Source: DASXRA01 sp036506155 (lineage in GTDB: Bacteria; Actinomycetota; Actinomycetes; Mycobacteriales; Jatrophihabitantaceae). Taken from it: a DNA stretch of 64,000 bases. Below are positions 1-9,854 of this stretch, piece by piece; the stretch's first letter is position 1; every line of letters begins with the position of its first letter. Position numbers and translations under genes: made by a program. The notes under the pieces were generated by a model. That model did no database searches, was not told the origin of the DNA, and saw nothing but the letters and a program-made list of their open reading frames with translations. Location: positions 1 to 64,000 of the forward strand of contig DASXSF010000080.1 in NCBI GenBank assembly GCA_036506155.1, given 5' to 3'.

Positions 1-1284
1 GATACATACGGCGCCGCCGAGCTCGCCCTCACCAAGCTCCAGAGCCGAGTCGACGAGAACCGCCACCCCAAGACGGCGATGACGATCGGCGAGGCGATCA
101 CGCGCTGGCTGGAAGTCGCCAAGCTCGAAGACACCACCCGCGACCGATACGACGACCTAATCCGGATCTACATCCGCCCACGGCTCGGCGACGTCGCCGC
201 AGGCAAGCTCGACGCCGAGATGCTGGAGAGCTTCTACGCGCGGCTCCAGCGATGCCGCGAGCTGTGCAACGGGCGATCCCGGAAGGGACACGAGTGCCGC
301 CGCTGAGTGGAAGCACAATTCGCAAGATCCACTACATCGTCAGCGGCGCCCTGGAACAAGCCGTGCGCTGGCGCCACCTCGGTGTCAACCCGGCGGCGCT
401 GGCGATCGCGCCATCCGCTAACCACACCGAGCCCGATCCACCCAGCGCCGAAGAAGCCGCCGCCCTCATCGGAGCCGCGTGGAGCGATCCCGACTGGGGC
501 CTGCTGCTCTGGCTGGTCATGATCACTGGCATGCGCCGGGGCGAGATCAGCGCCTTGCGCTGGCGTCACGTCGACTTCGCGGCCGCGAGACTGATCGTGC
601 AGCGCGCAAATGCCCAGCCGAAGGCCGGCCTTAAGGAGAAGGAAACAAAGACCCGGCAGCAGCGACGCGTGGCCATTGATCCGCAGACTGCCGCCCTACT
701 CCTTGAACATCGGCAGCGATGGGAGCAGCGCTGCGAACTGCTCGGCGTCCCGTTCAGCGACGACCGGTTCGTCTTCTCCCCCGGTTCCAGACGCATCGTC
801 GCCGTACGGCCCGCGTTCGCTCAGCCATCGCTACCGACGGCTGGCGATCAGGCTCGGCCTACGCAGCACCCGCCTTCACGCCCTGCGCCACTACTCGGCG
901 ACTGAGCTGATCGCCGCCGGTGTCGACGTGCGCACAGTGGCCGGCCGGCTCGGCCACGGCAGCGGCGGCGCGACAACACTGAAGGTCTACGCGGCATGGG
1001 TGGACGAGGCTGACCGTCGAGCAGCAACAACGATGGCCAGCATCATGCCGCCCCGTGTCGCCGCGCCGCGTCTGCCGCGTGGGCCGTACGAAGTCATCGC
1101 TGCGGATCTGCGCGAACAGATCGCAAGTGGGCAGCTTCAGCCAGGCGACCAGCTGCCGACGACCGTGGAAATGGCCGCGGGATACGCCGTCGCCGTCGGC
1201 ACTGCGCACCGCGCCCTGGATCTCCTACGTCGGGAGGGGCTGATCAAGGTCTCCCGCGGCCGACGTGCGACGGTGATCAACTAG
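1..1284 (+). pseudogene. Tyrosine integrase with C-terminal GntR domain, two frameshifts, 5' end outside window
   Basis: Site-specific tyrosine recombinase of a phage or integrative element. The reading frame is open at base 1 and carries the SAM-like core-binding domain to about 300, where it stops. A missing C near 298-302 shifts to the frame holding the catalytic domain (TGMRRGEISALRW, first catalytic Arg). An extra C in the five-C run at 778-782 shifts back to the first frame, which carries LHALRHYSATEL (HxxR box), GHGSGG and the nucleophile Tyr at 988-990. About 1080-1281 then encodes a GntR-type winged helix (QPGDQLPTT, GTAHRALDLLRREGLI). Integrases with a C-terminal GntR domain are, as I recall, common in actinobacteria, so the fusion itself is not odd. 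Two indels in C-rich sites mean either decay or sequencing error. The GntR part is not a separate gene, because it continues the integrase frame. Confidence 0.85.
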
Positions 1285-1476
1285 CCCGCTTGCCGCGCGG
1301 ATTCATGGGAGCTGCTTCGACAGCCTGAGGCTTGTTCGGCCCCTGGACTGAGGTCAGCCGCACGGAGCGGCCCGCGTGGCCACGTGACGCATGGTGTCCA
1401 ATAGCGGACGAACTAGCCCTACTTATTCACGTCGTTCGCAGTGATGATCTTCTGCGAGTTAATCTTCATGGCGTGG

Positions 1477-1773
1477 TCAACTAGGGCGGGTGTGCGCGAT
1501 TTCCCGGCCTCGGTTCTCGGGCTGTCCGTTGGACTCGTCGGGGGGTCGGGCATGCGCCCAGCGCCAGGTGCGGTCGATCTTGAGGCGGGTTCGTCGTCCG
1601 CCGCGGACGAGGCGGGCGGCGACGTGCAGCAGCCGGTAGCGCAGCGTCTTTGGTTCGGCCTTCGCGAGTGCGGGCTGGTCGTGCAGCAGGATCGTCTGGG
1701 TCCAGGCGATGAGGTCGATCGCGGTCAACGTGCAGCCGGACCCGCATGAGAGCGGCAGGAAAGGTCGGGCGGT
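1477..1773 (-). pseudogene. C-terminal remnant of an IS1380-type transposase
   Basis: About 98 codons without an intact start. The segments AIDLIAWTQTILLHD and TLRYRLLHVAARLVRGGRR are typical of the end of actinobacterial IS1380-family DDE transposases. The N-terminal and catalytic parts are absent: the frame is closed by a stop at 1774-1776, and the HbpS-like gene follows at once. Terminal inverted repeats were not identified. The stretch 1285-1476 beside it shows no gene. With the broken integrase to the left this marks the window edge as degraded mobile DNA. Confidence 0.65.
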
Positions 1774-1799
1774 TCAGGCTCCCTTGACTTGCTCGGTAG

Positions 1800-2192
1800 C
1801 TACGATCTCATCGCCGCTTCGACCATGGCGATGTCCTGCTCCGTCGTTCCGCCGCTTACTCCGACGCCGGCGATGACCTGGCCCTCGTTCGTGAGCGGCA
1901 CGCCGCCGCCCATCGCGGAGTACCTACCGCCGGAGACGGCGAGGAGGGGATAGAGCTCCGCGCCTGGTTGCACGAGGGGGACGAGGTCAGCGGTGCGGAT
2001 GCCGACGAGCGCGGACGTGTAGGCCTTTCGCTCGGAGAGCTCGAGGGAGAATGTGGGCGCTCCGGTCATGCGCTGGATGAGAACAACGTTGCCGTGGGTA
2101 TCGATGACGGTAATCGCGACGGGTACGTTTTGTTTCATCGACTCGGCCTCCACGCGGTCGGCGATTTTCTTCGCGGTAGTGAGTAAGTCCAT
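1800..2192 (-). CDS. GlcG/HbpS family protein (DUF336)
   Basis: A 130-residue protein covering the whole family length. Features seen: the N-terminal helix, PVAITVIDTHGNVVLIQRM, and the glycine-rich C-terminal half (GGVPLTNEGQVIAGVGVSGG, then EQDIAMVEA). The family binds haem or corrinoids in some members (HbpS of Streptomyces), while GlcG-type members sit in catabolic operons with unknown chemistry. The start ATG at 2190-2192 has GAAGGA about ten bases upstream. The enoyl-CoA hydratase gene ends 43 bases upstream on the same strand, so the two are probably co-transcribed. A catabolic accessory role is inferred from that neighbour only. Confidence 0.85.
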   Translation of the reverse strand: MDLLTTAKKIADRVEAESMKQNVPVAITVIDTHGNVVLIQRMTGAPTFSLELSERKAYTSALVGIRTADLVPLVQPGAELYPLLAVSGGRYSAMGGGVPLTNEGQVIAGVGVSGGTTEQDIAMVEAAMRS

Positions 2193-2235
2193 GGTTTTGT
2201 GCTTCCTTCAGAGGGTGAAATAGGCCGTTCGGATT

Positions 2236-3099
2236 TCAGCGCTCGTCCTTGAGGCTCAGCTGTCCCACGGAGAATCCGAGTCGATCTTCCGTGTCTCCAG
2301 GCTGGAGTCCGCGCTCCAGGAGGGTTTTGACTCTTTCCTGGGCCATTGGTCGTTTGACGGAGGCCATGCAGGCGTCCCATCCCGCTCTGATTTCGACGTC
2401 GGGCGGCAGGCTGGCTTCGTTCACGAGGCGCTTGGTGTTGGCGATCGCCCACTTGTCGAACGAGGCGATACGGGTTGCCAGTGCGTCCACGAAATTGTCG
2501 AGCTCGGCATCCGGTAGTGCACGGTTCACATAGCCAAGGCGCTCGGCGTCGGCGCCTCGGATGTCGTCTGCGCTAAGGAGCACTTCGAGGGCGCGTGCCC
2601 GTCCCATGACCCGCGGCAATCGCGCCATGGGCCCTCCACCAGGGACGACGCCCACGCCGACTTCGAAGTGCGACAAGAGTGCTTTCTCTCGGCTCGCGAA
2701 GCTCATGTCGCAGGCGAGCGCGAGCTCGCTGCCGTTTCCAGTCGCCCGCCCGTGGATCAGCGCGATCGATACGAACGGGGCGCGCGTCAGGCGCACCAGG
2801 ACGTCGGGCCATGCCTCGAGTCCGGTCGGGCCTTGCGGGATGCTGGTCAGATCCTCAAAGTTCGCGAGGAGGTCGGAGTGATTCAGAAAGAACCCGTCGA
2901 CGGCACTTTCGAAGACCACCACCTTCACTTGGTCGTCGTTCTCGAGCGTCGTGACAACCTCTCGGATCTGCCAAACGAATTCTGGACCCATGAGGTTGAG
3001 CGGCGGGTTGTCGAGTACGACCCGACAGTATGAAGGTGTGACTCGATTGAGCCTGACTTGCGCGGCCTTCGTTGCTGAGGGAACGTCAGTGCTACTCAT
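2236..3099 (-). CDS. Enoyl-CoA hydratase/isomerase (crotonase) family protein
   Basis: A 287-residue crotonase-fold protein. Seen are the CoA-binding and oxyanion-hole segments: LDNPPLNLMG, then ALIHGRATGNGSELALACDM, then VGVGVVPGGGPMARLPRVMG with the region that holds the catalytic Glu in hydratases; here VGVV stands near that position, so hydratase activity is not assured. The C-terminal trimerisation helices follow. A TTG lies four codons upstream in frame, but it overlaps the GGAGG ribosome site; the ATG at 3097-3099 has GGAGG six bases ahead and is the chosen start. It precedes the HbpS-like gene on the same strand. Substrate is unknown. Confidence 0.88.
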   Translation of the reverse strand: MSSTDVPSATKAAQVRLNRVTPSYCRVVLDNPPLNLMGPEFVWQIREVVTTLENDDQVKVVVFESAVDGFFLNHSDLLANFEDLTSIPQGPTGLEAWPDVLVRLTRAPFVSIALIHGRATGNGSELALACDMSFASREKALLSHFEVGVGVVPGGGPMARLPRVMGRARALEVLLSADDIRGADAERLGYVNRALPDAELDNFVDALATRIASFDKWAIANTKRLVNEASLPPDVEIRAGWDACMASVKRPMAQERVKTLLERGLQPGDTEDRLGFSVGQLSLKDER

Positions 3100-3284
3100 G
3101 ATGACCTCCAAAAGTTGATGTAGACCTGACGAGCTTGACGCTTCTCGCCGTGCATTGCGCCCGTTGAATCAGCCAGCCAGTATGTCGATATCCAGTCGTG
3201 GGACTACCCCTGTTCACTCCCGCGAATACCTCAGCGGGACCGGTCCTGGCCAGCGATCTCTCTCGCTCGCGACGCCAGTTTCCG

Positions 3285-3871
3285 TTAGCCACGCGGGTCG
3301 CCGATCGCGAGGGCGAGGAATTCGCTGCGGGTGCGTTGATCGGTGCGGACCAGGCCGGTGTGCGCGCTGGTGGTAGTCGTCGAGCCTTGCGCCTGAACAC
3401 CGCGCAGTGTCATGCAGCTGTGTTCGGCGCGCAGCACAACTCCGGTGCCTCGTGGTTCGAGGTGCTCGTCAAACCAGGCCGCAATCTGCCTGGTCATCCG
3501 TTCCTGGACCTGCGGGCGTCGGGCGAACAGTTCGATGACTCGTGCAAGCTTGGACAGCCCGAGGATGCGCTGTCCGGGTAGGTAGCCGATGGCGGCGGCG
3601 CCGGTGAACGGCAGTAGGTGGTGTTCGCAGATCGAGGTGAAGTGGATGTCGCGTACGACGACGAGTTCGTCGTAGTCCTCGTTGTTCGGAAACGTGGTCA
3701 TCGCGAACTCGGCGGGGGTAAGCAGATCCGCGTAGGCCTTCGCGACCCGTCTCGGTGTGGCGACGAGGCTCGGGTCGCATGGGTCCATCCCCAGCGCGCG
3801 CATCAGGTCTGAGGCAGCCGTTCGGCTGCGTCCAGGTCGATCACGCCGGAAAGGGTCGAGGTTGTCGTCAT
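3285..3871 (-). pseudogene. folE: GTP cyclohydrolase I, frameshifted near its N-terminus
   Basis: Makes dihydroneopterin triphosphate from GTP, the first step of folate and pterin synthesis. The body is intact in one frame: TPRRVAKAYADLLTP, the zinc and catalytic region TSICEHHLLPFTG with Cys and two His, the IELFARRPQVQERMT helix, and EHSCMTLRGVQ with the second metal Cys. The normal N-terminus (TLSGVIDLDAAER) begins at the ATG at 3869-3871 but ends at a stop at 3803-3805. Adding one G at about 3818 restores DAAERAASDLMRALGM. The only intact open frame starts at the internal ATG at 3801-3803 and lacks about 25 residues, so activity is doubtful if the indel is real. Confidence 0.85.
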
Positions 3872-3877
3872 CTCGAG

Positions 3878-4051
3878 TCAGTGTTTGTCGGCGGGGAGTA
3901 CGTCGGTCTCGCTGGCATGCCAGACGGGGTGATCACCGGAGGTCTCAACGTTGAAGCCATAGTCGAAGACCATGCCGCCGCCGAGTGATGCGCCCAAGGC
4001 GACCAGTGCGGTGACAAGCTGCTTCCGTTCGTTCTCGTTTGCCTCTGATGT
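3878..4051 (-). pseudogene. C-terminal fragment resembling a DUF2231-type membrane protein
   Basis: A 57-codon stretch without a start codon. It reads QLVTALVALGASLGGGMV then FDYGFNVETSGDHPVWH, ending six bases before the folE start. A hydrophobic segment followed by a glycine hairpin and a Gly-Val-Glu motif resembles the end of small actinobacterial DUF2231 membrane proteins. The upstream two thirds are missing, replaced directly by the end of the VOC gene. I infer a deletion remnant; family assignment is tentative. Confidence 0.4.
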
Positions 4052-4075
4052 TCATTCGCGGTTCTCCGGATCGGT

Positions 4076-4525
4076 CTACTCGACCCGGCCTGGAAGCCGC
4101 GTGGTGACCTCCTGGACGAACCACAAATTGCCATCGGGGTCGGTGAAGGAGCAGAACGATCCGTAGCTTGTGCGCTCGGGGTCGATGCCGGGTTGGCGCG
4201 CCTCGATGGGGAACGGCGGGCCGTGCCAGATGTCGCTTACGGCGATGCCGAGGTCGGCCAGCGCGCCGTGGGCCTTCTCGATGTCAGAAACGACGAGATT
4301 GCCCTCGCCCGAGCCCGGCGCGGCCGTGGTAAGTCCCTTGCCGAACGTGACCGAGGTCCCCGAGCCCGGGGGCGTGAACTGGACGATGCGAAGCGCTTCC
4401 ATCGGTGCGACGTCGTCGTCGAGCCGCCATCCCAGTCGCTCGTAGAACTCCTTGGCGCGGTCCACGTCGGACACGGCGATGATCATGACTTCAAGGTTCA
4501 ATCTGAGTGCTTCAGTGCCGCTCAT
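4076..4525 (-). CDS. VOC superfamily (glyoxalase/bleomycin-resistance fold) protein
   Basis: A 149-residue single-domain vicinal-oxygen-chelate protein. The two babab modules are visible: MIIAVSDVDRAKEFYERLGW at the start, and NLVVSDIEKAHGALADLGI followed by SFTDPDGNLWFVQEV. A Glu in the last strand would be a metal ligand. Such proteins act as dioxygenases, isomerases or binding proteins, and the substrate cannot be read from sequence. It lies on the same strand as its neighbours in this small enzyme cluster. The ATG at 4523-4525 has AAGGAGA just upstream. Confidence 0.88.
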   Translation of the reverse strand: MSGTEALRLNLEVMIIAVSDVDRAKEFYERLGWRLDDDVAPMEALRIVQFTPPGSGTSVTFGKGLTTAAPGSGEGNLVVSDIEKAHGALADLGIAVSDIWHGPPFPIEARQPGIDPERTSYGSFCSFTDPDGNLWFVQEVTTRLPGRVE

Positions 4526-4609
4526 TGGTGTCTCCTTCTTGGTGGCTGACCGGAAAGTCGATGGTGCGGACTGCTTGGACGCGCTTCGTTCGTTGCACGT
4601 CCTCGGGCG

Positions 4610-5442
4610 TTACTTGGCAATGAAGGTCAGTAGCGCGTCGTTGACCTCGTCGGGGTGGGTCCAGGCGATGTTGTGCGGGCCGCCCTCGACGGTGACGAAC
4701 TCCAGGTCTTTGATCAGGCCAGGCAGTCGGGCTGCGGTTGCGGCGTATGGCAAGGTCCGGTCGGCGTCGCCGTGGATCAGCAGCGTCGGTACGTCGATCT
4801 TCGGCAGGTCGTCGCGAAGTCGGTCAGCCAGGTGTCCACGCAGGCGTGCGCGGCATACGGCGAGGCGCCGACTGCGACGATGAAGCTGTTCTGCCAGGCC
4901 TGCTCGCTGATCCGCGTTCCGCCGAGCACGTCGACGTTGTAGAAGTTGTCGAGGAAGGCCTTGAAGAAGGCCGGCCGATCCGTGAGGACGGCGGTCTTGA
5001 TCTCGTCGAAGACTGCTCCGTCGATCCCCTCGGGATTGTCGGTGGTCCTGAGCAGGTAGGGCGGAATCGCTCCCATGAGCACTGCTTTGGCGACCCTGGC
5101 TGAGCCGTAGGTGCTGAGGTAGCGGGTTACTTCGCCGGTACCCATTGAGAACCCGACGAGGACGACATCGCTCAGGTCGAGATGCACGAGCAGGGCGTTG
5201 AGGTCGGCGGCGAAGGTGTTGTAGTCGTAGCCGATCGTGGGCTGGCTGGACTTGCCGAACCCGCGTCGGTCGTAAGTGATCACGCGGTAGCCGGCTTGGA
5301 GCAGGACCCGTTCCTGCTTCTCCCATGACGCGCCGCTGAGTGGATACCCGTGGATCAGCACGACCGGTTGTCCGGACCCGTGGTCCTCGTAGTGGATTTC
5401 GATCGGGGTGCTGTTTTCGGTTCCGACGGTGATGCGGTGCAT
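4610..5442 (-). pseudogene. Alpha/beta hydrolase (non-haem chloroperoxidase-like), one frameshift
   Basis: An about 277-codon esterase/perhydrolase-type gene. The first frame holds HGYPLSGASWEKQERVLL, YDRRGFGKSS and the nucleophile elbow VGFSMGTGEVTRY. It runs out of homology at TWLTDF near 4816. One missing C there moves the sequence to a second frame holding RDDLPKIDVPTLLIHGDADR (acid-residue strand) and VEGGPHNIAWTHPDEVN (catalytic His). Repairing the base gives a full-length protein of the non-haem haloperoxidase group. As written, the protein would lose its Asp and His. The neighbours are VOC and muconolactone-isomerase-like genes on the same strand. Confidence 0.85.
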
Positions 5443-5542
5443 GGCGGTCTCCTGTCTTGCGTTGTAGCTAGCGTCGTGGACTGGGTGGCTCGGGCGCGCC
5501 AGGGAAGAAACCCGGTCGACCCCGGGTCCAAGGACTCCCGGT

Positions 5543-6148
5543 CTAGGCCTCGGTGCTGGCGGGGTCGTTCGGATGTTCGGTAAGCGGGGTCGTCTCCGTG
5601 GTCATCCACGCGTCCATCGGCAGAGACTTGAGGAGGACCTGTAGTTCGGTCGCGTCTTCGGCTCGCCAGAGGCCAAGTGCGCGCCAATGCCTTGGGGTGG
5701 GCGGCAGCGACCAGAGTCGGACGACGTGTCCCTCCTCCGCGAGTTCGTGGATGCGTGCTGCTTCGCGCGCCTTCACGTCAGCAACTTCTTGCTCGCCTGC
5801 GCTGTCGGGGAACGTGACCTCGAACGTGGTCAGAAACTCCGTCCCGGGTATCGCGCGGGAGGCGGGTGGGTCGTTGGGATGGTCCGAGAGCGGGACGACC
5901 TGATCGGAGCGCCAGACACGCAACGGCATCGACGCCAGGATGTCCTCGAGTTCGTCCTCATCGGCGGCAGAGAACAGGCCGAGCGTGCGCCATTCGCCGG
6001 GTCGTAGCGGTGGGCGCCACAGGCGGAGCAGGTGTCCGTCGGCGGAGAGCTCGCGGGAGCGGGTGGCCTCCCGCGAACGGATCTCCTCAACTGTCTGGTC
6101 TGTCGTTCCGTTCGGAACGACAGTTGTCATCGTGACCAGAAACTCCAT
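5543..6148 (-). CDS. Tandem muconolactone-isomerase-like domain protein
   Basis: A 201-residue protein made of two copies of a ferredoxin-like module of about 95 residues. Each has a strand ending near EFL, a helix with REA-R-ELA-GH, and LRLWRPPLRPGEWRTLGLF or its second-copy equivalent VVRLWSLPPTPRHWRALGLW, then a PL-(S/T)-HPNDP end. This pattern is that of muconolactone delta-isomerase, which normally is one domain of about 95 residues forming decamers. Whether it isomerises muconolactone is unproven; no catechol pathway genes are nearby. The ATG at 6146-6148 has GGAGG eight bases upstream. Confidence 0.82.
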   Translation of the reverse strand: MEFLVTMTTVVPNGTTDQTVEEIRSREATRSRELSADGHLLRLWRPPLRPGEWRTLGLFSAADEDELEDILASMPLRVWRSDQVVPLSDHPNDPPASRAIPGTEFLTTFEVTFPDSAGEQEVADVKAREAARIHELAEEGHVVRLWSLPPTPRHWRALGLWRAEDATELQVLLKSLPMDAWMTTETTPLTEHPNDPASTEA

Positions 6149-6359
6149 GCTCGGCGCCTCCAGGGATTGCCTTGCCGACTCCAGTCGGCCTCACGAGCGA
6201 TACTCCCGTTTCGCTGCACGCCGCGGACCCGGTGAACACCCGGGTCAGTCCCTGGTGTGTGCCGCACGGCAACCGCCGGTAGCCAAGCCTGCCGGACCCG
6301 GCATTGGCCGGGGTATTTCCCGGGCGCGCGCACGCAATCGGTGCGCGACGGTGGAGGGC

Positions 6360-7073
6360 ATGACAATCCCAAGCCAGAAAGTCGCCGTCATCACCGGCGC
6401 ATCGCAAGGTATCGGCGCTGCGCTGGTGCAGGCATACCGCAAGCTCGGTTGGGCCGTTGTCGCCAATTCCCGCTCGATCAAGGGCTCCGATGACGGCGTC
6501 GTCACTGTCGCCGGCGACATCGCCGACCCGGCGGTTGCTCGCAACGTGATCGAGACCGCTGTGCGGGACTTTGGCCGGGTCGACACACTGGTGAACAACG
6601 CGGGGGTCTTCATCGCCAAGCCGTTCACCGACTACACCGAGGAGGACTACCAGGCGCTGGTCGGGGTGAATCTCACTGGCTTTGTCACGACGACGCAGTT
6701 GGCCATCGGACAGATGCTGCGACTGGGCGAGGGTGGCCATGTCGTCCAGATAACGACCAGCCTGGTCGACCACGCGAACAGCAACGTGCCGTCGGTACTA
6801 GCGTCACTCACCAAGGGCGGCCTGCAGTCGGCGACCAAGTCACTGGCTATCGAGTTCGCGACGCGGGGCGTCCGCGTCAATGCCGTGTCGCCCGGCGTCA
6901 TCCAAACTCCGATGCACGCACCAGAGTCCTACGACGGGTTGGCCGGGCTCCACCCGGTAGGCCGCATGGGTGCCATCAGCGACATCGTCGAGGGCGTGCT
7001 CTACCTGGAGAACGCCCCGTTCGTTACTGGCGAGATCCTGCATGTCGACGGAGGACAAAGCGCCGGTCACTGA
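6360..7073 (+). CDS. Short-chain dehydrogenase/reductase lacking the usual catalytic Tyr
   Basis: A 237-residue Rossmann enzyme. Visible motifs: the TGASQGIGAALV coenzyme loop, NNAGVF, the catalytic-Ser region QITTSLVDH, and the C-terminal PGVIQTPMHAP. The YxxxK box reads ASLTKGG: Lys is present but Tyr is replaced by Ala. Some classical SDRs carry this LASLTKGG form. They may use another residue or be non-catalytic. The ATG start is preceded by GGAGGG; the GTG three codons upstream is an alternative start. It ends seven bases inside the converging LuxR-type gene. Confidence 0.85.
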   Translation: MTIPSQKVAVITGASQGIGAALVQAYRKLGWAVVANSRSIKGSDDGVVTVAGDIADPAVARNVIETAVRDFGRVDTLVNNAGVFIAKPFTDYTEEDYQALVGVNLTGFVTTTQLAIGQMLRLGEGGHVVQITTSLVDHANSNVPSVLASLTKGGLQSATKSLAIEFATRGVRVNAVSPGVIQTPMHAPESYDGLAGLHPVGRMGAISDIVEGVLYLENAPFVTGEILHVDGGQSAGH

Positions 7074-9854
7074 TCTGTCGGGCCTGGAGACGGATCGCTC
7101 GGCGCGAAATCAAGGACCGCACCCCGCAGTTGCCGGCGCGCGCTCAGGCCTAGCTTGGTGAACACTTTTCCGAGGTGCCACTCGACAGTGCGGGGCTGAG
7201 GAAGAGCCGGGCGCCAATCTCTACGTTGGACAAGCCCTCGCGGGCGAGCCGAGCAATATGGAATTCCTGGGTGGTCAGCCTCTCGCTGGACTCGACGCTG
7301 CGTTGCAGCCCCTTCTCTCCGAGCACGAGGAGTTCGCGCCGAGCTCGTTCGGCGAAGGCGGCGGCGCCCATGGCAAGCAGCATCGCGTGAGCGGCGCGTA
7401 GTTGCTTCCGAGCCTGGCTGCGCTGCCCTGCACGGCGCAGCCACTCGCCATACAGCAGGTGGCCTCGGGCGACCTCCAACCGAAGGCCGGCTCGGTCCAG
7501 GTGCTCGATCGACTTACGGTACCGGTCGTCGGCATCGTCTCCGCCCAGCAGCGCTTGCAATCGAGCTTCGATCCCACGGGCCCAATCCGTAGGGGTGGCT
7601 TGGGCACGTGTCGACATCCGCCGTAGGGCCGCTATCGCCAGGTCACTGTCACCGGTGCGGGAGGCCGCCTCGGCAAGCTCCGAGATCGCCATCATCTGGT
7701 AGCCGGCCACGACATCGCGATCGAACACGTCCCGCGCGGCTTCTAGGGCGAGGTCGTGCCGACCGAGGCCGTTGTTCAGGAGGGCCAGTGCGTAGCCGGC
7801 GAAGTTGACGATGCGTCCCTCACCCAGGGCCATCGTGTGGTCTCGAGCGGCAGTGATCTGCTGCGACGCCGAGCCGGTCCCGCGAAGTGCAGCCAGCAGC
7901 ATCGCCGCGTAGCCGACGGGCGGATTGCCGGTGATGTCGGAGACCATCCGGTCCTCCTCAACCAGCGCACCCGCGTCGGTCAACCGACCGGCCAACATCT
8001 CGTTGACTGCGAGTTCGTTAGCCGCGAATTGCAGCTGGACAAGCGCGCCGGTGTCACGCGCTCGTTGGACGAGCAGGTCAGCCACCGCACGCCCTGCCTC
8101 GAAATCCCACAGCTCAGTGGCGACGTATCCGGTGAACGGATTGCCGACCACCCCGAGCAGCCGGCCCACGTCGTCGACGCGGGGGTCGATGCTGCGGACC
8201 TTCGCGAGCGCTGTCGCGAGCGATGGCACGGCCGCGGCGTGGCCATCCGCCAGCCGGGTAGCCAGCGCGTCAAGGATCAGGTCGGTGATTCGAGGCTCAC
8301 CATCGACGGGCGCCGCTTTCCGGGCCGCTGCCGCGACAACGTTGGCCGCATCGTCGGTAGTGCTGGAGAAGATCGCGGCGCCGAGAGCTTCCAGATACGT
8401 CTCCCGCGCCAAGTCCCCATCGTGGGACTCAAGATTCTGGGCGGCCTCGACAAGTATGCGCACTGCGTCGGTAGCTCGCCTCTGATCGAGGGCAATCTGG
8501 CCGCGCAGGTGCTGCACCCTGGCGGCCCGCAACTCATCGACCGGACCGGCCTCACTCGCAGCAAGGAGCGCGAGAGCGTCATCGATCGCGCCAGCACCAC
8601 GTTTGTGCCAGGCCGCGGCGAGCTCGCGTTCGGCGCGTTTCGCCGGGTCGGGCGTTAGACGTGCGGAGCGTTCGAGCAGGGCAGCCGCAGCGACGAGGCC
8701 ACCGCGAGCTTGCGCTCGTGTTGCGGCCTCTTCGAGCTCTGCAGCGATCAGTTCGTCCGGTGACTGCGTCGCGTGTGCCCGGTGCCAGGCCCGCCGGTCG
8801 GGGTCGACCTTAGGGTCGGTCGCTTCCGCCAGCGCCCGGTGTACCTCCAGGCGACCCTCCGTTGACGCGGAACGGTAGGCGGCCGCGCGTACTAGCGGGT
8901 GTCGGAAGCGAACCCGTTCGCCGAACTCGATCAACCCCGCCTTCTGCGCTGCGTCCCCAGCGCTCGGGCCAAGCCCAAGCGCCTCGGCCGCGCGCCAGAG
9001 CAGTGTTGCGTCACCCAGCGGTTCGGCGGCCGCCGCGACCAGGAGCCGCTGCGTCTCCTCGGGGAGCGTCAAAAGACGCCGGTGAAGCCCTCCTCGATGC
9101 GGCTGATCAACGGGTCCGCCCGTGCGAAACCGTCCGCGAGTTCGGCGGTTGTCCAGGCACGGGGCAACTCGAGCAGCGCGAGTGGGTTGCCGCGGGTCTC
9201 GGCGATGATCCGAGCCCGGACGCGTGGATCCATCGGCCCATTGACCACTGAGTCCAGTAGCCAGCCGGCGTCCGTCTCCCCCAAGCCGGTGATCACGAGC
9301 TCGGGCAAGCCAGCGAACTCCTGCCCATGGGTTGGCTCCCGCACCGCCACGACGAGCACAATTCCTTCGGCGAGCAACCGACGCGCAACGAACGCGATCG
9401 TCTGCGCAGAGACACGGTCGAGCCACTGCGCGTCGTCGATCAGGCATACGAGCGGACGTTCCTCGGCGCGATCGGCCAGCAGGTCCAGCACCGCGAGCCC
9501 GACCAGGAAACGATCCGGCGCTTCCCCGTCGGTCAAGCCGAAGGCCGCGCCAAGTGCGATACGTTGCGGAGCGGCCAGGCGATCAAGTCGGTCCAGGAAC
9601 GGAACGCAGAGCTGATGCTGTCCGGCGTAGGCAAGCTCCAGCTCGGCCTCGACGCCAGCCAATCGTACGACGCGGCAGCCGACGGCGTTCGTTTCGAGGT
9701 AGTCGAGCAAGGCTGTCCTGCCGATCCCGGCCTCGCCCCGCAGGACGAGCACCTGGCTATGCCCGCCACGCGCACCCGCGACCAACCCGTCGAGCACCGC
9801 ACAGTCGCCGCGCCTACCGAACAGGACATCGACGCCACCATGCCGGCCACGCAT
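7067..9854 (-). pseudogene. Large LuxR-family (LAL) ATPase regulator, two frameshifts
   Basis: A regulator of about 930 codons with an N-terminal AAA-type ATPase, long TPR-like helical repeats and a C-terminal LuxR helix-turn-helix. Walker A is LRGEAGIGRTALLDYLET and Walker B LVCLIDDAQWLD, both in the first frame. At about 9084 a missing C ends this frame after EEGFTGVF; the next frame continues with RRLLTLPEETQRLLVAAA and runs through the helical region. At the four-G run 7192-7195 (CCCC in the coding strand) a second missing C splits the HTH: EGLSNVEIGARLFLSP is in one frame and RTVEWHLGKVFTKLGL in the next. Both repairs give a normal LAL protein. If real, the DNA-binding domain is destroyed. 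Confidence 0.85.

Noticed and set aside
610..1284. A separate GntR-family regulator gene
   Set aside because: The winged-helix sequence follows directly in frame from the integrase C-terminus; the start codon at 610 lies in integrase sequence and is only an artefact of the frameshift.
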